This document shows, one piece after another, positions 24,401 to 35,180 of a stretch of 64,000 bases of DNA; the stretch's first letter is position 1, and each line of letters opens with the position of its first letter. Position numbers and translations under genes: made by a program. The stretch spans positions 682,001 to 746,000 of the forward strand of contig CAMRHE010000353.1 in NCBI GenBank assembly GCA_947044405.1, written 5' to 3'. Origin of the DNA: Leptodactylus fallax (lineage: Eukaryota > Chordata > Amphibia > Anura > Leptodactylidae). Below the pieces are notes generated by a model that searched no databases, was not told the origin of the DNA, and saw only the letters and a program-made list of their open reading frames with translations.

Positions 24401-27400
24401 TCACAGTGTCCACCATACAGTATTAGATGCTTCAGTGTCCCCCACACAGTAGTATATGCTTCAGTGTCCCACACACAGTAGTATATGCTTCACAGTGTCC
24501 CCCATACAGTATTAGATGCTTCAGTGCCCCTCCCCCCACAGTATTAGATGCTTCAGTGTCCCCCCCACAGTATTAGATGCTTCAGTGTCCCCCCACAGTA
24601 TTAGATGCTTCATTGTCCCCCATACAGTAGTACATGCTTCAGTGTCCCCCATACAGTAGTATATGCTTCAGTGTCCCCCACACAGTATTAGATGCTTCAG
24701 TGTCCCCCCCCCACAGTATTAGATGCTTCAGTGTCCCCCCACACAGTATTAGATGCTTCAGTGTCCCCCACACAGTAGTATATGCTTCAGTGTCCCCCAC
24801 ACAGTAGTATACGCTTCACAGTGTCCCCCATACAGTATTAGATGCTTCAGTGCCCCACCCCCCAGAGTATTAGATGCTTCAGTGTCCCCCACACAGTAGT
24901 ATATCCTTCAGTGTCCCACAAACACTGTAGTATATGCTTCACAGTGTCCCCCATACAGTATTAGATGCTTGAGTGTCCCCCATACAGTATTAGATGCTTC
25001 AGTGTCCCCCATACAGTAGGATATGCTTCAGTGTCCCTCACACAGTATTAGATGTTTCAGTGTCCCCCACACAGTATTAGATGCTTCAGTGTCCCCTATA
25101 CAGTATTAGATGATTCAGTGCCCCCCCACACAGTATTAGATGCTTCAGTGTCCCCCATACAGTAGTATATGCTTCACAGTGACCCCCACACAGTAGTTTA
25201 TGCTTTAGTGTCCCCCACACAGTATTAGATGCTTCACAGTGTCCCCCATACAGTAGTATATACTTCAGTGTCCCCACACAGTATTAGATGCTTCATTGTC
25301 CCCCATACACAGTATTAGATGCTTCAGTGTCCCCCCACACATTATTAGATGCTTCAGTGTCCCCCACACAGTATTAGATGCTTCAGTGTCTCCCATCCAG
25401 TAGTATATGCTTCACAGTGACCCCATACAGTAGTTTATGCTTCAGTGTCCCCCACACAGTATTAGATGCTTCACAGTGTCCCCCATACAGTAGTATGTGC
25501 TTCAGTGTCGCCCAGACAGTATTAGATGCTTCAGTGTCTCCCCCACACAGTAGTATATGCTTCAGTGTCCCCCACACAGTAGTATATGCTTCACAGTGTC
25601 CACCATACCGTATTAGTTGCTTCAGTGTCCCCCATACAGTATTAGATGTTTCAGTGTCCCCCATACAGTAGTATATGCTTCAGTGTCCCCCACACAGTAT
25701 TAGATGCTTCAGTGTCCCCCCACACAGTATTAGATGCTTCAGTGTCCCCCCACACAGTATTAGATGCTTCAGTGTCCCCCACACAGTAGTATATGCTTCA
25801 GTGTCCCCCACACAGTAGTATACGCTTTAGTGTCCCCCATACAGTATTAGATGCTTCAGTGCCCCACCCCCCAGAGTATTAGATGCTTCAGTGTCCCCCA
25901 CACAGTAGTATATCCTTCAGTGTCCCACACACACTGTAGTATATGCTTCACAGTGTCCCCCATACAGTATTAGATGCTTGAGTGTCCCCCATACAGTATT
26001 AGATGCTTCAGTGTCCCCCACACAGTATTAGATGCTTCAGTGCCCCTCCTCCCACAGTATTAGATGCTTCAGTGCCCCTCCTCCCACAGTAGTATATGCT
26101 TCAGTGTCCCCCACACAGTATTAGATGCTTCAGTGTCCCCCACACAGTAGTATATGCTTCAGTGTCCCCCCCACACAGTATTAGATGCTTCAGTGTCCCC
26201 CACACAGTATTAGATGCTTCAGTGACCCCCCCCCCCCAAACAGTAGTATATGCTTCAGTGTCCCCCACACAGTAGTATATGCTTCACAGTGTCCCTCATA
26301 CAGTATTAGATGCTTCAGTGTCACCCACACATAGTATTAGATGCTTCATTGCCCCTCCCCACACAGTATTAAATGCTTCAGTGTCCCCCACACAGTAGTA
26401 TATGCTTCACAGTGACCCCCACACAGTAGTTTATGCTTCAATGTCCCCCACACAGTATTAGATGCTTCAGTGTCCCCCACACAGTAGTATATGCTTCAGT
26501 GTCCCCCACACAGTATTAGATGCTTCAGTGTCCCACACACACAGTATTAGATGATTCAGTGTCCCCCCCCCACACACATTATTAGATGCTTCAGTGTCCC
26601 CCATACAGTATTAGATGCTTCAGTGTCCCCCACACAGTATTAGATGCTTCAGTGCCCCTCCCCACACAGTATTAGATGCTTCAGTGTCCCCCACACAGTA
26701 TTAGATGCTTCAGTGACCCCCCCCCCCAAACAGTAGTATATGCTTCAGTGTCCCCCACACAGTAGTATATGCTTCACAGTGTCCCTCATACAGTATTAGA
26801 TGCTTCAGTGTCCTCCCCACACAGTATTAGATGCTTCAGTGTCCCCCCACACAGTAGTATATGCTTCAGTGTCCCCCACACAGTAGTATATGCTTCACAG
26901 TGTCCCTCATACAGTATTAGATGCTTCAGTGTCCCCCATACAGTATTAGATGCTTCAGTGCCCCTCCCCCCACAGTATTAGATGCTTCAGTGTCCCCCAC
27001 ACAGTAGTATATGCTTCAGTGTCCCCCATACAGTAGTATATGCTTCATAGTGTCCCCCATACAGTATTAGATGCTTCAGTGTCACCCACACATAGTATTA
27101 GATGCTTCATTGCCCCTCCCCACACAGTATTAGATGCTTCAGTGCCCCTCCCCACACAGTATTAAATGCTTCAGTGTCCCCCACACAGTAGTATATGCTT
27201 CAGTGTCCCCCATACAGTAGTTTATGCTTCACAGTGACCCCCACACAGTAGTTTATGCTTCAATGTCCCCCACACAGTATTAGATGCTTCAGTGTCCCCC
27301 ACACAGTAGTATATGCTTCAGTGTCCCACACACACAGTATTAGATGCTTCAGTGTCCCACACACACAGTATTAGATGCTTCAGTGTCCCACACACACAGT

Positions 27401-27660
27401 ATTAGATGATTCAGTGTCCCCCCCCCACACATTATTAGATGCTTCAGTGTCCCCCATACAGTATTAGATGCTTCAGTGCCCCTCCCCACACAGTATTAGA
27501 TGCTTCAGTGTCCCCCCCACACACAGTATTAGATGCTTCAGTGTCCCCCACACAGTATTAGATGCTTCAGTGTCCCCCATACAGTATGTAGTAAATGCTT
27601 CACAGTGTCCCCCATACAGTATTAGATGCTTCACAGTAGGCCCCCACACAGTAGTTTATG
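18440..27660. repeat. 29-bp minisatellite array, roughly 300 copies
   Basis: The unit contains CAGTGTCCCCCACACAGTAT followed by TAGATGCTT, 29 bp, with length variants of 28-33 caused by C-run and CA changes and by an extra CA after CTTCA. Two main forms alternate: CAGTATTAGATGC and CAGTAGTATATGC. There are higher-order duplications of several units. The first units near 18470-18600 are the most diverged (CAGTATTATATGCTCCACAG). Because 29 is not a multiple of 3, long accidental frames of repeating Pro/Ser/Cys or Gly/Thr/His type appear on both strands; none is a gene. Confidence 0.95.
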
Positions 27661-27849
27661 TTACTTACCCAGTCCCACGAAGAGCGTCCTCGGCCTCTTC
27701 CTTCTTCTCCTGTTCGCAGGCGCTGATGAATGACGTGATCGCACCTGCGTCGGGGCAGAGGTCACACTCTGCATTTAGTGTAAGCCGCGGTTCTGCGGAC
27801 TACAGTGACAGCTTTCATCTGTATGTACATTTGCACTTACAGCTGAAAG

Positions 27850-27907
27850 AAGTGATCGCTCACTAACTGAGAATCCTGTACTGGATTCCCCGTTAGTGAG
27901 CGATCAT
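27850..27907. repeat. Palindrome near the right end of the hAT element
   Basis: GTGATCGCTCACTAAC and its complement GTTAGTGAGCGATCA form a stem of about 14 bp around a loop of some 25 bp. Probably a subterminal structural feature of the element. Confidence 0.7.
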
Positions 27908-27973
27908 GGCGACGACGCGCGTGCCAACTGAGAGGGCTCTGCGTGCCATAGGTTCGCCATCACGGCTCTATAC

Positions 27974-28854
27974 ACTTGATAAAGGGCTCTGTATGCCCGG
28001 AACACGCAGTATAAGCCGTAATAAACTTGGCTTACTGGACCAGCGCTGGTACCCTCTTTTTTAGGGTTTTTATCTCCTAAAATACCTGGATCTATTTAAG
28101 TGTGACAGAAGCGACCAGCTGCTACAAGAGTCCTATCCCTAATGGAAACATCTACATGCTATTATAGTAGTTGTGAGCTGTGCACAACTATATAAAGATG
28201 AGAATATTTTCACTTGAATATTTGCCAATTGTACCAAACAATACTGTACCATTTGGCACGGCTTTCTTTTTCTCTTCTCTTGGTATTTCATATCAAGAGA
28301 TTTCCATCTTCAGATCTTTCTGTGACCACATTGTAGTTGAGGCATAAGTTGGCCACTATAACCATAGCATTATGTCAAAATGAGATCCAATATAAGTGGG
28401 GCTGTTCAAATTCTAATTACTCAAAATACTACTATACACGTGGTGAAAATGCTAGAAGTCCATGCTCTTATCCACAAATGGCACCTACCTCACGCTTATA
28501 ACAATACTAAGAATTCTCCTCGTCCTGTGAATGACGGATGGCACAATGTCAAGAACAAGAAGAACTCTGACCACTGATGACTACTATATAAAGCTCATGT
28601 CTGACTTGGTTCTGGATAGTTCATTGTTGCAGGACTTATCCTCCACCAGATCTAACATCAGCTGGAACACGTTTACGTTTTTTCTAACTACCTGTTTCAT
28701 TTCCCACATTTGGCAATATCTGTTCCCCTTTTCTGTTTTATTGTTATGAATTAGTATGACATGCTCTCACTAGTAAGCTTATTTGGTATAGTGGTATGCT
28801 TCTCCATCCCGCCCATAGTGGTGATCACTATTTTAGCTTTCCCTACCTCTCACT
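27974..28854 (+). other. Penelope-type tail with hammerhead-like motif, then unassigned AT-rich DNA
   Basis: 27974-28060 reads ACTTGATAAAGGGCTCTG, then GCCCGGAACACG, with a GGGC/GCCC stem ahead of a GAA-AC-like box, followed by AATAAACTTGGC. This matches the style of the sequences at 30781 and 46908. From 28080 to 28854 I see no gene, termini or tandem repeat. Confidence 0.4.
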
Positions 28855-29765
28855 ATGGGGATTAAAATTGCCTCGATGAATATGAGGGGATTGAATTCTC
28901 CTCAGAAGAGGGCTAACCTATGGTCAGAGGTTGTGATACTTTTGCAGTACAAGAAACACACCATTTAGCTAAAGATGCAGTCCAGATTAGCCATCCTTCT
29001 TACCCCTATATCTAACATGCACACTACACATCCAAAAGCAGAGGTGTGCTTGTCGGCATTAGGCATCAGTTGCTTTTTACCTTCCGTCTCAAATTGTTTA
29101 TTCAAAAGGCCTTAGTTTGCCTTAATAATGTAAAATATACTATGGCTTCTGCATATGCACCAGACAGGGATCAAATCCCCTTTTTCAAAAAACTTCTTAG
29201 ATTGATTAGAAAATTTAAACAGGGCTATTTGGTTATGATGGGAGACTTTAATAAAGCTCCTGATTCCACGTTTGACACAACCTGCCAGACAGCCTCTGGG
29301 ATGTGGCCTTCGTGATAAGAATCAGCTTACACAGATAATAGATTATCCACATTCCACAAGTACCCTGGCCTAGACACCGATCACACATAGTTACATACTA
29401 GTATATATACATAAAAGATACACAAAATGGATGGTAGATACAAAATGGAGGATCATACACTAACAGTTATTTGTGAATAGATCTCTTTCTAGTGGACTCT
29501 ATTCTCCTACCTCTAGCTACCAGTTCTAAAATCCATTCTATAACTTGGTTGGACCATACGGCCATTACTCTTACTTTTTCTGAGTAATAAAATCAACCTT
29601 GCACGTATATCTGGAGAAGCAACGATTATCTTATGTCTCATCCTAGATACAAAACTATGTTGAGAATGATTTAAGAGAATTTTTCCAACTAAACTCTCCA
29701 TCCATGTCTCGACCTGCTACCCTATTGAATGCTCATAAGAGGTACTATTTGACATTTTGGGCGGT
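28855..29765 (+). pseudogene. L1-type ORF2 endonuclease remnant
   Basis: Opens IKIASMNMRGLNSPQKRANL (28860-28920), then QETHH near 28955, SRGVLVGIRHQLLF (about 29035-29080), YAPDRDQIPFF (29150-29190) and MMGDFNKAPDS (29236-29270), all endonuclease motifs in order. The LDHTAITLTF motif is at about 29548-29580, and NAHKRYY at 29730. Frame changes and stops lie between them. Orientation is opposite to the L1 at 1-2560. The element is interrupted near 29766 and its reverse transcriptase resumes near 31500. Confidence 0.8.
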
Positions 29766-30177
29766 ACATATTGTACGAACCAAGTGGCAGCTGCAGGGGC
29801 AGAAAGCCTTAGGCGGCGCCTCATGGAATACATTTTTCAGTGTCGGCTACAGTTCACCCTGGAGGTGGAGGGCGGCCAGGACTGGAGCGAGGACAGGTGA
29901 CTAAAAATTTTGTGTACTTGATTGGTTGGGATACTCTGGGTTGTGATCTGGGAGATTTGATGTCTGTGTATGGGTTGGACAGATGTAAACTGAGTAGGAG
30001 GGAGTGATAGGGAAGTTGGCGCTTGTATATCAGGTAGCGTGTTAATAAGTGGAGGTGAATGGGAAGATTTATTGGAGGGACCAGGTTGAGTTCTGGTGTT
30101 TTTTGTCGGTGGGAACTTGTTAGGAATAAACGTTTTGCGATCTCCGGACGCGAATGAGACCTTTAGCACTACCAATT

Positions 30178-30345
30178 CATACATTTTTTTTTTTTTTTTT
30201 CTCCTCTTCTCAGTTAAAACTTTATCTTTCAATCAAATTCTTTTTTTTTTTCTTCTCAATTTAAACTTTATCTTGCAATCAAATTCTTTTTTTTTTTTTT
30301 TTCCCCTTCTCAATTAAAACTTTATTTCTCAATCGAATCTTTACC
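30178..30345. repeat. Three tandem copies, about 57 bp
   Basis: Three units, each a T-run followed by CTTCTCA, AACTTTATCT and CAATCAAATTC. No coding meaning. Confidence 0.85.
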
Positions 30346-30780
30346 CACAAGTTTGAACCCCTCCCCCTAGGGGTGGTCCCATTTCACCATACCTTTATAA
30401 GCCTTTCTGAAAGTGGTCTCCACATTCACTTCACATTCACTTCAGATCTCACAGCCTACCTCCTCAGGCTGGTAAGTACCAAAAAACATTGGTTTAAATC
30501 TTTTTATGTATAGTTTTTACTCTTATGTGCATTTTGATTTTATATTGCATTTATTAGCCTTTTAGCTTTACTTATTTATTATTTATGTTTTTGAGTACAT
30601 TCATTACCACTATTTATTCATTTATTTATTTAATTTATTTATCTATCCATGACAATACTATCTGGTGGGATACTTTTCTTTTATCCCATAGAATGGTATC
30701 ATTAATTTCACTGGTTCTAAATTCCAATTACTGACTCTTTACATGTGTATTCTTTTATTGTTTTTATGTTTAGTCTCTTG

Positions 30781-30850
30781 TACACTTAATAAAGGGGATC
30801 TGATTTCCCCCGAAACACGTTGTGTTATTTGAGTATAATAAAGCATCTTT
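30781..30850 (+). ncRNA. Hammerhead-like block of a Penelope-type repeat
   Basis: CACTTAATAAAGGGGATCTG then TTTCCCCCGAAACACGTTG: a GGGG/CCCC stem followed by the GAAAC box, then GTATAATAAAGC, similar to a polyadenylation signal. The CTGATGA box is not conserved, so catalysis is doubtful. Its counterpart is on the minus strand near 46908. Confidence 0.4.
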
Positions 30851-31499
30851 GGTGAAGCGCGGCCCCCACACCTCATTTTTTGGGAGATTCTCATACCAAT
30901 CCATTACCTGTATACCGTCTGGATCCAGGAGATTCTGACGCCTAGAGGTTCCGCAGCTCACATATACCAAAACATACTCTGGATCCATCCACTGTGTTAG
31001 TTGTGGGCCAGCACAACTTGAAGAGGTGAGAACCCACCTATACAAAGATCTATAATATCTAACTATCCTGGTTGTGAGATCACCAATTGAAGGGGTACTG
31101 TTTACCATCAGACCCAGCCAGTTGAACACTCACTATAATATAGACCAGTGCTTTTGTGTTACTTAGTGGCTTTCCACCATACTTTCAGTGGATGATCCTT
31201 GTTGTTTTTCCAATCATTTGACTACCTCCTGTTCTCAACACAATTATCTATGTACAACCTATTTTTTAAGCAATATTACGCTATGTGCCGCTCGGCATTG
31301 TTGTTTTTATTTTTGTTTTGAAGTATAGATTATTCCATGAGGCACTGCCTGAGGCCAGCGCCTCAGGTCGCCTCATTGAAGGTCCACACCTGCAGTTGCC
31401 ACTTGGTTCGAATAATGTGTGTGTCATCCAAAATGTCTTGGCGCGTCACCTTTAACGCGCGTGTCATAGGTTCGCCATCGCTGCCCTAAAGGCATTGCT

Positions 31500-31875
31500 A
31501 ATATTTTTGAAGTTTTTATAAGAAACTTTATAACCTAGCCACAGACCCACTAACCCCTACAAATAATAAATCTCCGGGTTCAGATGCACTCATAAATGAG
31601 TATTTTATAAGAAATTTGCATCCCTTCTAACATTATGTGATTTTTCCAAAATGCTATTAATTCTGGATCTACGCCTAAAGTGAACCAGGCAGCCCTGATG
31701 GTCACACTGCTGAAACCCCTGACTCTCCTCAAAAATTCTGACCTATTTCATTGCTTAACACCGAGCTGAAAATCTATGCTAAACTCATAGCCACTAGTGT
31801 CTTGCCTTCCAGATTTAATTAAAAATGATCAGGTGGGCTTTGTGAAGGGCCGTCAATCCTACGAGAATACCTGAA
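31500..31875 (+). pseudogene. L1-type ORF2 reverse-transcriptase remnant
   Basis: Continues the L1 of 28855. NKSPGSDALINEYF near 31566, a PISLLNTELKIYAKLIAT block at 31744-31795, and LPDLIKNDQVGFVKGRQS at 31804-31857 are RT motifs 1-2. Frameshifts separate them. The sequence stops matching L1 at about 31875, before the catalytic box. Confidence 0.78.
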
Positions 31876-32151
31876 GGGGGGACGCTCCTTCTCGGGGGGT
31901 TGGAGGTAGGTATCATCAACTTTTTTTTTTTTTTTTTTTAACTCACTTTGGGCATTTTAATTGGGGGTGGGGAGATGGGGATAATACATATAAGAGGTCA
32001 ATTGGGAGCATTGGGAATTTAGATAAGAGGCCATAACTAATATAAGGGTTATTAGGGGGCTTTAATAAAAGCAGATATAAATTATAGTGAAAGGTCAGTG
32101 AGGGCTGTATGAATGTAAGGAGAGATAATATTAGGGGGCATTGGGGCAGTA
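31876..32151. other. Unassigned, G-rich
   Basis: T-run at 31920-31939 and degenerate ATTGGG/ATAAGAGG-type repeats up to the MITE. Similar ATAAGAGGG wording returns at 33340-33400, suggesting that the MITEs in between landed inside one older repeat. Confidence 0.4.
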
Positions 32152-32807
32152 TTAAAGGGGTTTTCTAGGGAATAATAAAGTTTACTGGTAAGGGTTGTAT
32201 TGGGCAAATTGGAGAGGAGGCAGGGAAGGTGAAACATAAAAAAAAAAAAAAAATACTCACCTGTCCCTGGGCTACCAATGTCTGCAGCCTTCTGCTGCTG
32301 TCTGTCCAGGCACAGGCACGCCGTTTCCCTGCCGCAAGTCCTGCACTGCACGTGACTGGCCTCAACAGTGGCTGGAAGGGACTCAGTGATGTCACTCATA
32401 TACATCACTGGGTCCTTTCCAGCCAACATTAAGGCCACTGATGGCCTCAGCAGTCACGTATGGCACGTGTCTGAACAGACAGCGGCGGCAGACACCAGAG
32501 CACTGGGGACAGGTAAGGCTGGGTTCACACTAGCGCTCTGTCTCCGTTTTTCCGGTCCACTTGAAAAACGGATACCTGTGGACCCCATAGACTATAATGT
32601 GGTCCGCTGGGTTTCTGCCTGAAAATGCGGAAAAAAAGTCCTGCTTGCAGAACTTTTCTTTCTGCATTTTTCAAACGGAATGGGGGACAGAATCCTTCAA
32701 CGGGGTTCAAGTGCTGGTGTGAACCCAGCCTGAGTATGATTTTTTTTTTTTTCATCACCTACCCCACCTCCACTGTGAGTTGTCCACTTCCTGGACAACC
32801 CCTTTAA
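32152..32807. mobile_element. TTAA-flanked MITE (TTAAAGGGGTT type) with nested MITE
   Basis: TTAAAGGGGTTTTCTAGGGA at the left and CTGGACAACCCCTTTAA at the right; TTAA at 32152-32155 and 32804-32807. A second MITE is nested at 32517-32731. No coding content. Confidence 0.65.
32517..32731. mobile_element. MITE with GGCTGGGTTCACAC ends
   Basis: AAGGCTGGGTTCACACTAGC at the left and GTGTGAACCCAGCCT at the right, with inner inverted copies of CCGTTTTTC-type sequence around ATAGACTATAATG. 215 bp. A relative with a changed end (CACGGTTCACAT) is at 46027. Confidence 0.7.
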
Positions 32808-33305
32808 GAAAGACCTTTCATGTCCCCATGAACCTGTGATTTTATATACTGCTAGAAAGCTGACAGTCGGCTTTCCCGTTATCTTCTCCTGGTGGAGGAT
32901 ATATCTGTGCCATTAGTTTCGCCACCTATCTCTCCCCACTGTGAGAAGGGCATTCCTGATAGTCTAGCGTCATCGTTGGGCTGTGAGGAAGGCCCCCCTG
33001 ACAGTACTTTAACATAATCTTGTACTGTCAGAGGGGGCGTTCCTTACTGCCCTGCGATGACGCTGAGCTATGAGGAAGGCGGCCCTCCCCCAGTACAAGT
33101 CTTGGGGGGAAGGTGGGCGTAACTCACAGCCCAGCGATGACGCTAGACTGTCAGGAACGCCCTTCTAACGGTGGGGAGAGATAGGTGCCGAAACTAACGG
33201 GGCACATAACGGGAAAGCCGACAGTGCGCTAAATTAAGCGCACTGTCAGCTTTCTAGTGGTATATAAAACTGCATATGCATGAGGACATGAAAGGTCGTC
33301 TTTAA
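32804..33305. mobile_element. TTAA-flanked MITE with long inverted repeats
   Basis: TTAAGAAAGACCTTTCATGT and GACATGAAAGGTCGTCTTTAA at the ends; TTAA at 32804-32807 and 33302-33305. Inverted blocks of about 60 bp include GAAAGCTGACAGT. It shares its left TTAA with the MITE at 32152. A partial copy is at 46446-46560. Confidence 0.7.
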
Positions 33306-33464
33306 TACTATACAAAGGGGTTATTATTAGGCATTATTAATACAGAGGGGCATTGATGTAAGAGGGCATAATTTATACAAGGAGACATAAGAGGGTATAA
33401 TCAACAATTGATAATGATTAATAATTGGTAATGATTAAGAAAGATATCCAAGATTTGGACAAAA

Positions 33465-33836
33465 ATGAAACTTATTAAATCAAAAGACACTTACACCAAT
33501 GCGAGTACTAGGATTACCAAGAAAATTGAATCATTGGAGTTACAAATCATGTCTGTTAAGAAAAGAAATTTTTTTCGTGATTCGCAAGATTACTCTACAG
33601 GCTTTATATACAAAAAGAAACACCTAGTTATAGAAGATCCACTCCCAAATCAATTCTAAAAAGTCGTAGACGTAGGGTCTCTTAGATCTTCGGAACGAGA
33701 CTCTGACATATCTAAACTTTACTGCAGTGAAGCTTCTTCAGATGGATCAATAAACTTTTTAAATTCTTCACCTGGATCAAATTCAGGATTTCAACACCGA
33801 TCAAAAACGGGGTCGCCGAGCAGGAAGAAAACACTG
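33465..33836 (+). pseudogene. Penelope-like element ORF, N-terminal piece
   Basis: Starts MKLIKSKDTYTNASTRITKK, a basic helical segment, continuing after a stop near 33659 with a Ser/Asp-rich stretch (SERDSDISKLYCSEASSDGS). Such low-conservation N-termini precede the RT in Penelope-like ORFs; the identity is inferred from continuity with the RT downstream. The frame is cut at the LTR insertion. Confidence 0.6.
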
Positions 33837-34709
33837 TGTGAAAGATCCTCAGTGCGCCAACACCGCGTTGGCCCACACCTGAGTGTTCTTTCATAAAAAA
33901 CCACACTCACCGCCAGTGAGTGTTGGGTCCACAACAAGACAAGCTTTCTAAATTTTATATATTTATTAACCCCTAAATGGGTCGGTATTAACATCTAACA
34001 CATGCAGTTCAGAACAGATATGCAGATGTATACAAGCATTAACAGTTACTAGTTACAAGATACAGTGCAATAAAATAAAAGGGCATAAAAGTGAAATAAT
34101 TACTTTACCACACATCTCCTTGATGTGGTTCTGTAGTCCAACACTCACACATGCTCTGGTATGTGTGAATAACCAGTGGAGGCTTCTTAGCATGTAGCAT
34201 TAATACAACAATCCAGCCTGCATGCTCTTCACAGTGGTCTGTCTGTAATATCCTGTAGTCTGTCTGTAAAAACTCCTCACAGTGTTCTCTTGTAGTCCCA
34301 GCACAATCTCCTCCCACTGGCCTCTTACCTCATCTTATATACCCTTTATGCCACCTCCCAGAATGAGGTTACCGGCGACAGCAAGTCTGATTGACTAACG
34401 CACTCAAGTCCAGATTCTTTGTATTGAGCTGAGACCAAGTGAAATGATACAATGTTATCAACCATGTCTGATCTACCAGTGCAGACTGATCAATGCATGT
34501 TTCTTTGATCACTAAGGGCTGTGTAGGAATACAATGGAGCCCTGCTGGGATGGATACAAAGCCCTATTGTTCCAGTGCGGCCACTATTGGCAATATACCT
34601 ATGAGTAGGCTGTGCACATTATGAGTAAAGTTAAGTAAGAGAGAGGTACGCTACCCAGAGATCAAAATACAGCTCTGAGTTATAGCCATATTTAAGCAGA
34701 ATCATCACA
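33837..34709 (-). repeat. 3' LTR (873 bp)
   Basis: Near-identical to 37275-38152, differing by scattered substitutions and small indels (for example GTTGGCCC against CTTTGACC near the left end). Minus-strand start TGTGATGATTCTGC. Contains TATATACC-like promoter sequence near 34336. Confidence 0.92.
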
Positions 34710-34728
34710 CCTCCGCCTTTAGATGGGG
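34710..34728 (-). promoter_or_regulatory. Polypurine tract of the LTR element
   Basis: Minus strand AAAGGCGGAGG adjoining the 3' LTR start TGTGATG; primes plus-strand DNA synthesis in LTR retroelements. Confidence 0.7.
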
Positions 34729-35180
34729 CTTGTAGGAAGTAGGGGCCTGTGCCTCTCTTCTGAGAGCACCTCTGCCGCTTCAGCTCCTCAGGCTCTGGCC
34801 CCAAGGCTTCCCCACCTCCCCCGGGGTCCCAGCAGACTCGGGCCTTGTCAGACTCCGAGGGTGGTTGAGCGCCACGTGCCTTCAATATGGCCAGACTAGG
34901 GTCAGCTTGGACAGCATCTCTGAACTCTTGGCTGGAGTGAGACAAAAGAGAGGTGCATGTTACATAGCTGCCGGACCCTTCTGGCTCTCTAGTCTGACTA
35001 GGGGCACTTCTAAGGCTCAGGGCCTGAGCCACGTACACTTGGCTACCTCCTGCCTGTTCTGGGTCCGCTTTCTGAGTGCTGGCATCCAGGTCTTTGGGAT
35101 ACCAGTTCAGAGACCCTATCCTGGCGGTCTCTCAGGATCTCTCTCACACTAGCTGCTAGTTGGGAGAATTATATTGGATT

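Larger units (their letters stand above)
18293..27965. mobile_element. hAT-type non-autonomous element expanded by a minisatellite
   Basis: Ends CAGTGATGGCGAACC and GGTTCGCCATCACGG are inverted repeats. Flanking 8-bp sequences ttctatac (18285-18292) and ctctatac (27966-27973) match at 7 of 8 positions, the hAT signature. Between short unique ends (18293-18440 and 27660-27965) about 9.2 kb is tandem repeat. No transposase. A fragment of the same family end is at about 31440-31485 (CATAGGTTCGCCATCGCTG). Confidence 0.75.
29766..31485. mobile_element. Composite insertion inside L1: hAT fragment plus Penelope-type LTR
   Basis: Left and right parts carry an inverted repeat: CGAACCAAGTGGCAGCTGCA with CGCCTCATGGAATA at 29779-29835, and its complement at 31325-31415. 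The right end (31440-31485) is the CATAGGTTCGCCATCG terminus of the hAT family at 18293; the matching left terminus is missing, so this copy is truncated. Inside, 30360-31323 looks like a Penelope-type terminal repeat: TATAAGCC box (30393-30400), CAGGCTGGTAAGTACC with a 5' splice-site look (30466-30480), a hammerhead-like block at 30781, and a shared end GCTATGTGCCGCTCGGCAT that recurs near 47710. Confidence 0.5.

Noticed and set aside
18440..27660. CRISPR-like array of roughly 29-bp repeats
   Set aside because: Units are directly adjacent with no unique spacers, and the context is vertebrate; it is a minisatellite inside a transposon.
18463..27866. Many open frames with repeating Cys-Phe-Ser-Val-Pro-His or Gly-Asp-Thr-Glu-Ala patterns
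   Set aside because: Frames of the 29-bp minisatellite, cycling through all three frames every 87 bp; no start context, domain or splice sites.
27974..28010. Functional hammerhead ribozyme
   Set aside because: The CTGATGA box is not recognisable and GAAAC is altered to GGAAC; only the general stem layout remains.
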